7,920 nucleotides of DNA from Caldifarciminota bacterium (GCA_023132105.1 JAGLYS010000143.1:1-7920), one strand, 5' to 3'. Shown: positions 1 to 5,563, counted from the first letter of the stretch. Translations and numbers: made by a program. The notes: generated by a model from the letters alone, not told the origin.

Positions 1-119
1 AATTTATTCCTGTATTTATTACTGAGAATATGGTTGGTCATAAGCTTGGAGAATTTTCACCTACAAGAACATTTAGACATCATGCTGGATCAAAGGAAAA
101 GACAGCTAAAGTAAGATAA
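1..119 (+). CDS. rpsS: 30S ribosomal protein S19 (uS19), C-terminal part only
   Basis: The window opens inside this gene. The last 38 codons are readable in the frame starting at base 3 and end at TAA 117-119. The peptide contains the S19 signature: I-T-E-N-M-V-G-H-K-L-G-E-F, then P-T-R-T-F-R and H-A-G. In known ribosomes S19 pairs with S13 in the head of the small subunit near the A-site tRNA, and its C-terminal tail reaches toward the decoding region. The N-terminal half lies outside the window, so length and start cannot be judged. S19 directly upstream of L22 is the standard S10-operon order. One small difference is F-R-H-H-A-G where F-R-G-H-A-G is usual. The identification is secure despite truncation. 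Confidence 0.96.
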   Translation, partial: FIPVFITENMVGHKLGEFSPTRTFRHHAGSKEKTAKVR

Positions 120-122
120 GGA
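118..122 (+). promoter_or_regulatory. Ribosome binding site that decides the rplV start
   Basis: AAGGA begins within the rpsS stop codon and lies 8 nt before the ATG at 131. A more upstream in-frame ATG at 122 begins on the last base of this site and has no comparable site of its own. The ATG at 131 is therefore the better start. Confidence 0.7.
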
Positions 123-130
123 TGGTAACT

Positions 131-496
131 ATGAGTGAGAAAAGAACCGCAAAAGCTATGACAAAAAATGCAAAACTATCTGCAAAAAAAGGTAAAAGAA
201 TTGCGAGTATGATTAGGGGTATGGATGCTTTTACAGCGATTAACACATTGAAATTTATGAAAAATGCTGGTTCCGAATATATTAGAAAAACAATTGAATC
301 AGCTGTCAGCAATCTCTCGAACTTTAATGATGGTCATGAAGCTGATCCTAAAAATATTATAGTAAAAGAGCTTATTGTTGAACAAGGTCCGACATTAAAA
401 AGAATGCGTCCAGGTCCTATGGGCAGGGCATCGATTATAAGAAAAAGAAAGGGTCATATAAAAGTCACTGTAGAAGAAATAATAGAAGGAGGTTAA
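131..496 (+). CDS. rplV: 50S ribosomal protein L22 (uL22)
   Basis: L22 is an early-assembling large-subunit protein. Its globular part binds 23S rRNA on the subunit surface and its long beta-hairpin lines the polypeptide exit tunnel beside L4. The product from ATG 131 is 121 aa, close to the usual 110-120. Residues 1-60 carry the basic N-terminus and the helical region with I-R-G-M and I-E-S-A-V-S-N. Residues 84-110 hold the hallmark E-Q-G-P-T-L-K-R followed by G-R-A and K-R-K-G-H-I, which is the tunnel hairpin. The hairpin tip reads R-P-G-P-M-G-R-A rather than the proteobacterial P-R-A-x-G-R-A form. An in-frame ATG at 122 would add three residues but overlaps the ribosome binding site. The gap is 11 nt from rpsS and 3 nt to rpsC. 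Identity is certain; the exact start is probable. Confidence 0.96.
   Translation: MSEKRTAKAMTKNAKLSAKKGKRIASMIRGMDAFTAINTLKFMKNAGSEYIRKTIESAVSNLSNFNDGHEADPKNIIVKELIVEQGPTLKRMRPGPMGRASIIRKRKGHIKVTVEEIIEGG
487..492 (+). promoter_or_regulatory. Strong ribosome binding site for the TTG start of rpsC
   Basis: AGGAGG lies inside the last codons of rplV, 7 nt before TTG 500-502. The site is a full match to the Shine-Dalgarno core at ideal spacing, and it supports the non-ATG start. Confidence 0.85.
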
Positions 497-499
497 CTT

Positions 500-1162
500 T
501 TGGGACAAAAGACAAATCCTATCGGATTTAGAATTGGGATTACAAAGAACTGGCACTCAAGATGGTTTACTAAGAGAAATCAATATAGTAGATATCTTAG
601 TGAAGATATTATGCTAAGAAAATATCTTGAGAAACGACTTAAGAACGGGGCTTTATCTACAATTGAGATAGAAAGAACTAAGAATAAAATAAATATAATT
701 TTAAGAACTTCAAGACCAGGGGTTGTTATAGGTAAAAGGGGAGCAGAGGTTGACAAACTTAGAGAAGAGGTGAAATCCTTTTTAAAGGATACTGATGTAC
801 ATATAACAATAGAAGAGATCAAATATGCCGAAATAGATTCTGTACTTGTAGCGAAAAATATTGCAAGACAATTAGAGTCTAGGATATCATATAGAAGAGC
901 TATGAAAAAGGCTATTCAAGGGGCATTGAAAATGGGAGCTCAAGGTATCAAGGTTATGTGTTCAGGAAGGATAGGAGGAGCAGAAATCGCCAGAACTGAA
1001 TGGTATAGGGAAGGGCGTGTACCCTTACATACCTTAAAAGCCGATATTGACTATGCAACTTATACTGCTTTTACAATGAGTGGTACTATTGGCATAAAAG
1101 TATGGATATATAAAGGCGATATTCTTGATAGAGAACAGGTTTTTAAGAAAAGTATAAAATAG
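500..1162 (+). CDS. rpsC: 30S ribosomal protein S3 (uS3), TTG start
   Basis: S3 sits in the small-subunit head at the mRNA entry channel, where with S4 and S5 it helps the ribosome unwind mRNA. The product is 220 aa, within the usual 210-235. The N-terminus G-Q-K-T-N-P-I-G-F-R is diagnostic and begins right after TTG 500, so the rare start is well supported. Residues 70-85 hold the KH-domain loop, with G78-K-R-G81 as the GxxG RNA-binding motif. Residues 131-137 (Y-R-R-A-M-K-K) match the basic patch tied to mRNA helicase activity in E. coli S3. The C-terminal domain has S-G-R-I-G-G-A-E-I-A-R (155-165) and G-R-V-P-L-H-T-L-K-A-D-I-D-Y-A (172-186). It starts 3 nt after rplV, which suggests coupled translation. 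Confidence 0.98.
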   Translation: MGQKTNPIGFRIGITKNWHSRWFTKRNQYSRYLSEDIMLRKYLEKRLKNGALSTIEIERTKNKINIILRTSRPGVVIGKRGAEVDKLREEVKSFLKDTDVHITIEEIKYAEIDSVLVAKNIARQLESRISYRRAMKKAIQGALKMGAQGIKVMCSGRIGGAEIARTEWYREGRVPLHTLKADIDYATYTAFTMSGTIGIKVWIYKGDILDREQVFKKSIK

Positions 1163-1173
1163 GTGAAAAGTTT

Positions 1174-1590
1174 ATGTTAATGCCAAGTAGAGTCAAATAT
1201 AGAAAACAGCAGAGAGGGAGAAGAAAAGGTTATTCAAAAGGAGCGTTAAGGGTAGATTTTGGTGATTATGGACTTAAGGCAATGGAGACCGCATGGATAA
1301 ACTCCAGACAGATAGAATCATGTAGAGTAGCAATTAACCGTGCAATTGGAAAAAACGGAAAAATATGGATTAGGATTTTTCCTGATAAGCCTTTTACCAA
1401 AAAACCTGCTGAAACGAGAATGGGAAAAGGGAAAGGAGCACCAGATCACTGGGTGGCTGTTGTTAAGAGAGGAAGAGTGATGTTTGAAGTTTCCGGAGCT
1501 CCAATAGATAAAGTAAAGCGGGCTTTTAAAGTTGCAGGTTCGAAGTTGCCAATCAGAACAAAACTCGTAGAGAGAGAAAAGGTAAGCTAA
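1174..1590 (+). CDS. rplP: 50S ribosomal protein L16 (uL16)
   Basis: L16 is a late-assembling large-subunit protein near the A site and the 5S rRNA. It helps position aminoacyl-tRNA. The product is 138 aa, the standard length. The start M-L-M-P-S-R-V-K-Y-R-K is the family's usual N-terminus, so ATG 1174 is chosen over ATG 1180. AGGTG at 1161-1165 gives an 8-nt spacing. Other hallmarks are F-G-D-Y-G-L (29-34), W-I-R-I-F-P-D-K-P-F-T-K-K-P-A-E-T-R-M-G-K-G-K-G (65-88) and W-V-A-V-V (93-97). The gap is 11 nt from rpsC and 1 nt to rpmC. Nothing in the sequence departs from a functional L16. Confidence 0.98.
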   Translation: MLMPSRVKYRKQQRGRRKGYSKGALRVDFGDYGLKAMETAWINSRQIESCRVAINRAIGKNGKIWIRIFPDKPFTKKPAETRMGKGKGAPDHWVAVVKRGRVMFEVSGAPIDKVKRAFKVAGSKLPIRTKLVEREKVS

Positions 1591-1591
1591 T

Positions 1592-1807
1592 ATGAAAAGA
1601 GAAAATTATCGTGATATGACAATAGATGAACTTGAATTGAAACTTCATCAGTATAAAGAAGAATTGTTAAATTTGAGATTTCAAAAGGTGGCGGGGAGTC
1701 TTTTGAATCCATCAAGGATAAATCAGGTTAAAAAAGAGGTTGCAAGAATCAAAACGATTATTAACGAATCTGATTTAGGGCTGACAAAATTATCCGAAGG
1801 TAAATAA
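1592..1807 (+). CDS. rpmC: 50S ribosomal protein L29 (uL29)
   Basis: L29 is a small helical protein at the rim of the exit tunnel, next to L23. There it contributes to the docking area for trigger factor, SRP and SecY. The product is 71 aa, within the usual 60-75. It is almost entirely helical: residues 10-34 carry E-L-E-L-K-L and the core motif L-N-L-R-F-Q, and residues 35-58 carry L-N-P-S-R-I-N-Q-V-K and A-R-I-K-T-I, the second helix of the hairpin. The start follows the rplP stop by a single base. The best ribosome binding site is AAGG at 1578-1581 inside rplP, a weak match with about 10 nt spacing, so expression is probably helped by coupling to L16 translation. Confidence 0.95.
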   Translation: MKRENYRDMTIDELELKLHQYKEELLNLRFQKVAGSLLNPSRINQVKKEVARIKTIINESDLGLTKLSEGK

Positions 1808-1810
1808 TAT

Positions 1811-1815
1811 AGGAG
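1811..1815 (+). promoter_or_regulatory. Ribosome binding site for rpsQ
   Basis: AGGAG lies 6 nt before ATG 1822, within the 14-nt gap after rpmC. This is the longest intergenic gap in the window. Confidence 0.75.
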
Positions 1816-1821
1816 ATATAT

Positions 1822-2082
1822 ATGAAATCAAGTGGACATTGTAAAAGAAGGATTGGAGTAGTGATAAGCAATAAGATGAGAGACACAATTGTTATCGATA
1901 TTGCAAGAAGAATTCCACACCCTCTTTATGGTAAAATAATTACAAAGCATAAAAAACTTATTGTGGATGATAAGGGTAATACTACTCATATCGGAGATAA
2001 AGTATTGGTTGAGGAAACAAGACCACTTAGTAAAAGAAAAAGATGGCGTTTAATGAAGGTTATCGAAAAGGTTAAAGAGTAG
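1822..2082 (+). CDS. rpsQ: 30S ribosomal protein S17 (uS17)
   Basis: S17 is a primary binder of the 5' domain of 16S rRNA in the small-subunit body. The product is 86 aa, the usual size, and forms an OB-type beta-barrel in known structures. Diagnostic segments are K-R-R-I-G-V-V-I-S (8-16), K-M-R-D-T-I-V-I (18-25), R-R-I-P-H-P-L-Y-G-K (29-38), and the end motif E-E-T-R-P-L-S-K-R-K-R-W-R-L (64-77). The start ATG 1822 has a good ribosome binding site. The gene ends with TAG at 2080-2082, and the ribosome binding site of rplN begins within that stop codon. Confidence 0.97.
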   Translation: MKSSGHCKRRIGVVISNKMRDTIVIDIARRIPHPLYGKIITKHKKLIVDDKGNTTHIGDKVLVEETRPLSKRKRWRLMKVIEKVKE

Positions 2083-2091
2083 AGGTAGCAG

Positions 2092-2460
2092 ATGATTATG
2101 GAGGAAACCAGGTTAAAAGTCACGGATAATTCCGGAATAAAAAAAGCCAAATGTATTAAGATTCTTGGTGGTACCAGAAGGAAATATGCTTATGTGGGTG
2201 ATATAGTTGTTATTGCAATTCAAGAAGTACTTCCAGGTAGTCAAATTAAAAAGGGAAGTATTCAAAAAGCTGTAATAGTAAGAACTAAAAAAGAATTCAA
2301 TAGAAAAGACGGATCATCGGTAAGATTCGATGATAATGCTTGCGTTGTAATCGATACGCTTAAAGAACCAAAAGGTACTCGTATTTTTGGTCCTGTAGCC
2401 AGAGAGTTAAGGGAAAAGAGGTTTATGAAAATTGTATCACTGGCTCCGGAGGTAGTTTAA
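2092..2460 (+). CDS. rplN: 50S ribosomal protein L14 (uL14)
   Basis: L14 lies on the subunit interface. It forms a bridge to 16S rRNA and contacts L19. It is the usual first gene of the spc segment. The product is 122 aa, exactly the common length. The N-terminus M-I-M-E-E-T-R-L-K-V-T-D-N-S-G matches the family's M-I-Q-x-E-T-x-L-x-V-x-D-N start, so ATG 2092 is preferred over ATG 2098. AGAGG at 2081-2085 is 6 nt upstream. Other marks are the beta-barrel core with G-D-I-V-V (36-40) and the C-terminal K-G-T-R-I-F-G-P-V-A-R-E-L-R-E (94-108) plus S-L-A-P-E-V. The stop overlaps the rplX start by one base (TAATG). Confidence 0.98.
   Translation: MIMEETRLKVTDNSGIKKAKCIKILGGTRRKYAYVGDIVVIAIQEVLPGSQIKKGSIQKAVIVRTKKEFNRKDGSSVRFDDNACVVIDTLKEPKGTRIFGPVARELREKRFMKIVSLAPEVV
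2448..2452 (+). promoter_or_regulatory. Ribosome binding site for rplX, inside rplN
   Basis: GGAGG lies in the codons for the A-P-E-V end of L14, 7 nt before ATG 2460. It supports the overlapping TAATG start and suggests coupled translation of L14 and L24. Confidence 0.8.
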
Positions 2461-2783
2461 TGAATAAATTAAAATTGAGAAAAGGAGATAAGGTACTTGT
2501 GATTTCCGGAAAAGATAAAGGAAAATCCGGAAAAATATTGGTGATATTTCCTGAAAAGGGGAAAGCAATCATTGAAGGTGTCAACATTATAACAAAGCAT
2601 CAAAAACCAAGAAGTGCAAATGAACAGTCAGGTATTATAAAAAAAGAGGCTTCAATTGATATTTCAAACTTAAAGTTAGTTTGCCCAAATTGTGGCGAAC
2701 ACACGAGAGTAAGTTACATAGTTCTTGAAGATGGTAAGAAATCAAGGATATGTAAGATTTGTGGCGAGATGCTGGAGAAATAA
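2460..2783 (+). CDS. rplX: 50S ribosomal protein L24 (uL24), four-cysteine form
   Basis: L24 is an assembly-initiating protein of the large subunit that binds the 5' region of 23S rRNA and sits near the tunnel exit. The product is 107 aa, the usual length. The KOW motif is clear at residues 7-34: R-K-G-D-K-V-L-V-I-S-G-K-D-K-G-K-S-G-K. It is followed by E-G-V-N-I-I-T-K-H (39-47). The C-terminal part has C75-P-N-C78-G and C98-K-I-C101-G, spaced like a zinc ribbon; many L24 proteins, such as that of Bacillus subtilis, lack these cysteines. Zinc binding is inferred from the spacing. The gene overlaps rplN by 1 nt and ends 1 nt before rplE. Confidence 0.97.
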   Translation: MNKLKLRKGDKVLVISGKDKGKSGKILVIFPEKGKAIIEGVNIITKHQKPRSANEQSGIIKKEASIDISNLKLVCPNCGEHTRVSYIVLEDGKKSRICKICGEMLEK

Positions 2784-2784
2784 T

Positions 2785-3336
2785 ATGGGAGAAAAAAGAT
2801 TATATAAAATTTATAAGGAAGAAATAGCTCCAAAATTAGTAAAAAAAATGAAATATAAAAACATTAACGAAGTTCCCAAGCTTGAAAAAATAGTAATTAA
2901 TGTTGGATTGGGGCGATCCATTCAAGATCCAAAAATAATTGATGAAGCGGTGTATGTATTAAGAACTGTTACAGGACAATCACCTATTATTACACATGCG
3001 AAGAAATCAATTTCGAATTTCAAACTGAGAAAAGGGGCTAAAATAGGCTGTAAAGTTACATTGAGAAAAGATAGAATGTACGAGTTTTATGATAGATTTG
3101 TAAATCTTGCAGTCCCCAGGATAAGAGATTTCAGAGGACTAAAAACAACATCATTTGATGGCAGAGGGAATTATACAATTGGAGTAAAGGAACAGTTGAT
3201 ATTTCCGGAAATTGATTATGATAAGGTAAAAAATGTTATAGGAATGGATATTACATTTGTTACAACTGCCAAAACAGATGAAAAGGCTAAGGAATTTCTC
3301 GAAGAGTTTTTCATGCCTTTTAGAAAAGGAGAATAA
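2785..3336 (+). CDS. rplE: 50S ribosomal protein L5 (uL5)
   Basis: L5 belongs to the 5S rRNP of the central protuberance with L18. It contacts 5S rRNA, P-site tRNA and S13. From ATG 2785 the product is 183 aa, close to the usual 179-180. The reading frame is open upstream to an ATG at 2725, but that would overlap rplX by 59 nt and add 20 residues unlike L5. ATG 2785 has GGAGA at 2774-2778 and gives the family N-terminus. Diagnostic motifs are K-I-V-I-N-V-G-L-G (35-43), T-G-Q-S-P (63-67), K-K-S-I-S-N-F-K-L-R (73-82), R-M-Y-E-F (97-101), P-R-I-R-D-F-R-G (111-118), F-D-G-R-G-N-Y (124-130) and I-F-P-E-I (139-143). It is complete and ordinary. Confidence 0.98.
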   Translation: MGEKRLYKIYKEEIAPKLVKKMKYKNINEVPKLEKIVINVGLGRSIQDPKIIDEAVYVLRTVTGQSPIITHAKKSISNFKLRKGAKIGCKVTLRKDRMYEFYDRFVNLAVPRIRDFRGLKTTSFDGRGNYTIGVKEQLIFPEIDYDKVKNVIGMDITFVTTAKTDEKAKEFLEEFFMPFRKGE

Positions 3337-3340
3337 ATAG

Positions 3341-3526
3341 ATGGCAAAAAAATCTATTATTGCTAAATCAAAAAGGGAACCAAAGTTTAAAGTAAGAAAA
3401 TACAACAGATGCCAAAGATGTGGTAGATCAAGAGGTTACTACAATGATTTTGGTTTATGTCGTTTATGTCTGAGAGAATTAGTTCTTGACGGGAAAATTC
3501 CTGGAATGAAAAAGGCTAGCTGGTAA
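3341..3526 (+). CDS. rpsZ: 30S ribosomal protein S14, zinc-binding type Z (uS14)
   Basis: S14 is a late-assembling protein of the small-subunit head, next to S3 and S10. The product is 61 aa, the length of the short zinc type rather than the roughly 100-aa zinc-free type. Four cysteines, C24-Q-R-C27 and C40-R-L-C43, form the expected zinc site. The ends M-A-K-K-S and G-M-K-K-A-S-W are typical. AGGAGA at 3327-3332 overlaps the end of rplE and sets the start, 8 nt downstream. It sits between rplE and rpsH, the normal place. It may also be listed as rpsN. A cell with only this form would depend on zinc for S14; whether a second, zinc-free copy exists elsewhere cannot be seen here. Confidence 0.97.
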   Translation: MAKKSIIAKSKREPKFKVRKYNRCQRCGRSRGYYNDFGLCRLCLRELVLDGKIPGMKKASW

Positions 3527-3537
3527 CTGGAGGATAT

Positions 3538-3936
3538 ATGAGTGGTATTGTAGACCCGATTGCTGATATGCTTATTAGAATAACAAATGCCCAAAAAGCG
3601 GGACATGAAGATGTAGATATGCCAGCATCAAAGGCAAAAGAATCGATTACAAAAATTCTTTTTGAAAATGGATACATAAATGGTTATAAAATAGAAAATG
3701 ACAATAAGCAAAATAAAATTATTATTAATTTGAAGTATGTAGACAGAAGAGGTGTAATTTCAGGAGTAAAGAGAATCAGTAAACCCGGCAGAAGAATCTA
3801 TAAGGAATGTAATGAATTACCCAAAGTCTTAAATAATTTGGGCATTGCTATAGTTTCTACTTCAAAGGGAATTATGACAGATAAAAATGCTAGAAAGATC
3901 CATGTAGGTGGTGAGATTCTATGTTACATCTGGTAG
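3538..3936 (+). CDS. rpsH: 30S ribosomal protein S8 (uS8)
   Basis: S8 is a primary binder of the central domain of 16S rRNA and is needed to assemble the platform. The product is 132 aa, the usual length. Residues 1-20 carry the conserved D-P-I-A-D-M-L-I-R-I-T-N-A. Residues 29-33 hold P-A-S-K-A. Residues 80-87 carry I-S-K-P-G-R-R-I. The RNA-binding end has S-T-S-K-G-I-M-T-D-K-N-A-R (107-119), V-G-G-E-I-L-C (123-129) and a final tryptophan. The ribosome binding site GGAGG (3529-3533) is only 4 nt from ATG 3538, at the short end of the normal range. In E. coli S8 represses spc translation by binding the L5 mRNA; I could not recognise such a site here. Confidence 0.97.
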   Translation: MSGIVDPIADMLIRITNAQKAGHEDVDMPASKAKESITKILFENGYINGYKIENDNKQNKIIINLKYVDRRGVISGVKRISKPGRRIYKECNELPKVLNNLGIAIVSTSKGIMTDKNARKIHVGGEILCYIW

Positions 3937-3945
3937 GAGGTTAAT

Positions 3946-4488
3946 ATGTCAAGAATAGGGAAAAAGCCAATAGAATTACCAGATGGTGTTGAAATTAAAA
4001 AGAATGGAAATACTATAACGGTAAAAGGTCCAAAAGGTACTCTTGAAAAGACTTTTGACCCAAGAATCGGTATTAGTATCAAAGATAAGAAAATTAATAT
4101 AACTGCGAAGAGTGATAGTAAGGATGTGCGTGCTTTATTCGGTCTGACTAGGGCTATACTCAGTAATATGGTTATAGGGATTAGTAGCGGATTTGAAAAG
4201 AAACTTGTTATTGAAGGTGTTGGTTACAGGGCGAATCTTAAAGGGAATGACCTTGAATTACTTGTAGGATACAGTCATCCTGTTCTATTTAAAAAACCGG
4301 AAGGAATTGATTTTAGAGTGGAAGGTCCTAAACAAGAAATAGTATTTGTTAAGGGAATCGATAAGGAGAAGGTTGGATTCTATGCTGACAAGATAAGATC
4401 AGTAAGGCCTCCCGAACCTTATAAAGGTAAAGGTATTAGATATGATGGTGAATATATCAGAAAGAAAGCCGGCAAAACCGGTGCCTAA
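3946..4488 (+). CDS. rplF: 50S ribosomal protein L6 (uL6)
   Basis: L6 binds 23S rRNA near the sarcin-ricin loop and the base of the L7/L12 stalk, the landing site for translation factors. The product is 180 aa, within the usual 175-185. It has the family's two repeated domains. The first starts with S-R-I-G-K-K-P-I and V-K-G-P-K-G-T-L (26-33). The second has E-G-V-G-Y-R-A (90-96) and V-G-Y-S-H-P-V (107-113), then the signature R-P-P-E-P-Y-K-G-K-G-I-R-Y (154-166) and E-Y-I-R-K-K-A-G-K (169-177). AGGAGG at 3935-3940 lies 5 nt before the ATG and overlaps the rpsH stop. A small GC-rich inverted repeat just before the stop looks incidental. Confidence 0.98.
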   Translation: MSRIGKKPIELPDGVEIKKNGNTITVKGPKGTLEKTFDPRIGISIKDKKINITAKSDSKDVRALFGLTRAILSNMVIGISSGFEKKLVIEGVGYRANLKGNDLELLVGYSHPVLFKKPEGIDFRVEGPKQEIVFVKGIDKEKVGFYADKIRSVRPPEPYKGKGIRYDGEYIRKKAGKTGA

Positions 4489-4499
4489 AGAGGTTCAAT

Positions 4500-4868
4500 A
4501 TGGATAAAAGCAAAACTAAAAGACTGAATAGAATTAAGAGACATAAAAGACTTAGACTTCATTTATCTGGCACGCAAGATAAACCGAGACTTGTTGTTTT
4601 TAGAAGTATTTCTAATATATACGGGCAGATAATCGATGATGTTAAGAGGATTACAATTGTGTCTTCATCTTCTGTTGATAAGGATATGAAACAAAAAGTA
4701 AAAGGGAAGAATAAAATCGAGACAAGTAAAATTATAGGTGAAGCATTAGCAAAGAAAGCAATTGATAAAGGTGTTAAAAAGATTATTTTTGACCGCGGAG
4801 GTTATAAATATCATGGAAGAGTAAAAAGCTTTGCTGAATCCTGTAGGGAAACAGGTTTAGACTTCTAA
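4500..4868 (+). CDS. rplR: 50S ribosomal protein L18 (uL18)
   Basis: L18 binds 5S rRNA and, with L5, brings it into the central protuberance. The product is 122 aa, the usual length. The strongly basic first 20 residues (many Lys and Arg) form the flexible RNA-binding arm. They are followed by K-P-R-L-V-V-F-R-S (28-36) and N-I-Y-G-Q-I-I-D-D (39-47). The C-terminal signature is F-D-R-G-G-Y-K-Y-H-G-R-V-K (97-109) with A-E-S-C-R-E-T-G-L (112-120). AGAGG at 4489-4493 is 6 nt upstream of the ATG. Its stop codon overlaps the start of the rpsE ribosome binding site. Confidence 0.97.
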   Translation: MDKSKTKRLNRIKRHKRLRLHLSGTQDKPRLVVFRSISNIYGQIIDDVKRITIVSSSSVDKDMKQKVKGKNKIETSKIIGEALAKKAIDKGVKKIIFDRGGYKYHGRVKSFAESCRETGLDF

Positions 4869-4874
4869 AGGAGG
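4867..4874 (+). promoter_or_regulatory. Extended ribosome binding site for the GTG start of rpsE
   Basis: AAAGGAGG is an eight-base match to the anti-Shine-Dalgarno complement. It begins in the rplR stop codon and ends 5 nt before GTG 4880. It is the longest such match in the window and supports the non-ATG start. Confidence 0.85.
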
Positions 4875-4879
4875 ATACT

Positions 4880-5362
4880 GTGAATAGAAAAATTGATATA
4901 TCATCCCTTGAACTTGAAGAAAGTATTATATCCATATCGAGGGTTTCTAAAACCGTTAAAGGTGGAAAGAATTTTAAACTTAGAGTTATAGCAGTTGTAG
5001 GTGATAGAAAAGGATATATAGGGATAGGAATGGGTAAAGCAAAAGAGAGAATGGATGCTACAAGAAAAGCAATTGAAGATGCAAGAAAAAATATTGTAGA
5101 GGTAAACATTATTAATGGAACAATCCCTCATGAAACTACCGGTAGATATAGTGCCAGTAGAGTATTGATGAAACCAGCTTCAAAAGGTACTGGTGTTATA
5201 GCAAATACAAGAATTAAACCTTTACTTGAACTAGCTGGTATCGAGAATATATTAACAAAATCGCTTGGTTCGAATACTGATATTAATATTATTCAAGCAA
5301 CATTCGAAGGATTGAAATCACTTAGGAGAAAAGAGAGTGTTTACAAGCTCTTAAATAGCTGA
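4880..5362 (+). CDS. rpsE: 30S ribosomal protein S5 (uS5), GTG start
   Basis: S5 lies at the mRNA entry channel with S3 and S4 and affects decoding accuracy. Its N-terminal loop is the classic site of spectinomycin resistance changes. The product is 160 aa, within the usual 155-175. The double-stranded-RNA-binding-like N-terminal domain has S-R-V-S-K-T-V-K-G-G-K-N-F (20-32) and V-V-G-D-R-K-G-Y-I-G-I-G-M-G-K-A (39-54). The C-terminal domain has N-G-T-I-P-H-E-T-T-G (79-88), K-P-A-S-K-G-T-G-V-I-A (98-108), L-E-L-A-G-I (116-121) and T-K-S-L-G-S (126-131). Two usually conserved glycine positions differ: S-A-S-R for G-A/G-S/G-R and I-A-N-T for I-A-G-G. The GTG start is set by the long upstream ribosome binding site. 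Confidence 0.97.
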   Translation: MNRKIDISSLELEESIISISRVSKTVKGGKNFKLRVIAVVGDRKGYIGIGMGKAKERMDATRKAIEDARKNIVEVNIINGTIPHETTGRYSASRVLMKPASKGTGVIANTRIKPLLELAGIENILTKSLGSNTDINIIQATFEGLKSLRRKESVYKLLNS

Positions 5363-5369
5363 TGTTGAC

Positions 5370-5555
5370 ATGAAAAGACTTAGAATTGAGCAAATTAAAA
5401 GCGGTATAGACAGATCGTATAAACAGAAAAGAACACTAAAAGCTTTGGGTATTAGGAAAATGCACCAGACAGTTGTTCATGATGATACACCAGCAATTAG
5501 AGGGATGATTAATAAAATACAACATCTTCTTAATGTTGAAGAAATTGACGAATAG
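5370..5555 (+). CDS. rpmD: 50S ribosomal protein L30 (uL30)
   Basis: L30 is a small alpha-beta protein of the large subunit and is missing in some bacteria. The product is 61 aa, the usual length. It has the expected K-R-L-R-I-E-Q-I-K-S-G-I start, then K-Q-K-R-T-L-K-A-L-G-I-R-K (18-30), the H-D-D-T-P-A-I-R-G-M (37-46) turn and helix, and I-Q-H-L-L-N-V (50-56). The start ATG 5370 follows the rpsE stop by 7 nt. Unlike its neighbours it has no recognisable Shine-Dalgarno sequence, so translation probably relies on ribosomes finishing rpsE. The stop codon shares its last base with the ribosome binding site of rplO. Confidence 0.95.
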   Translation: MKRLRIEQIKSGIDRSYKQKRTLKALGIRKMHQTVVHDDTPAIRGMINKIQHLLNVEEIDE

Positions 5556-5558
5556 GAG
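5555..5558 (+). promoter_or_regulatory. Ribosome binding site that decides the rplO start
   Basis: GGAG, extended to AGGAGTGA at 5554-5561, overlaps the rpmD stop and lies 5 nt before ATG 5564. A possible GTG start at 5558 falls inside this site, so ATG 5564 is the better start. Confidence 0.75.
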
Positions 5559-5563
5559 TGATT

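Noticed and set aside
2725..2784. An upstream in-frame extension of rplE starting at ATG 2725.
   Set aside because: It overlaps the rplX zinc-ribbon codons, adds 20 residues not seen in L5, and ATG 2785 has a proper ribosome binding site.
2785..3000. A possible S8-binding repressor site in the rplE start region, as in E. coli spc regulation.
   Set aside because: I could not make out the paired helix with the conserved core by eye, and this control is best known in gammaproteobacteria.
4468..4482. GC-rich inverted repeat GCCGG-CAAAA-CCGGT just before the rplF stop, a possible terminator or attenuator hairpin.
   Set aside because: The stem is only 4-5 bp with a wobble pair, no T-run follows, and the bases encode the normal L6 C-terminus.
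4783..5131. Two overlapping minus-strand open frames (108 and 76 codons) opposite rplR and rpsE.
   Set aside because: They are low-complexity, Phe/Ser/Ile-rich reverse readings of AT-rich conserved genes, with no family resemblance.
5365..5386. TTGACA at 5365-5370 at the rpmD start with TAGAAT at 5381-5386, a possible promoter.
   Set aside because: The two hexamers are only 10 nt apart, against the needed 16-18, and no -10 element lies at the right distance.
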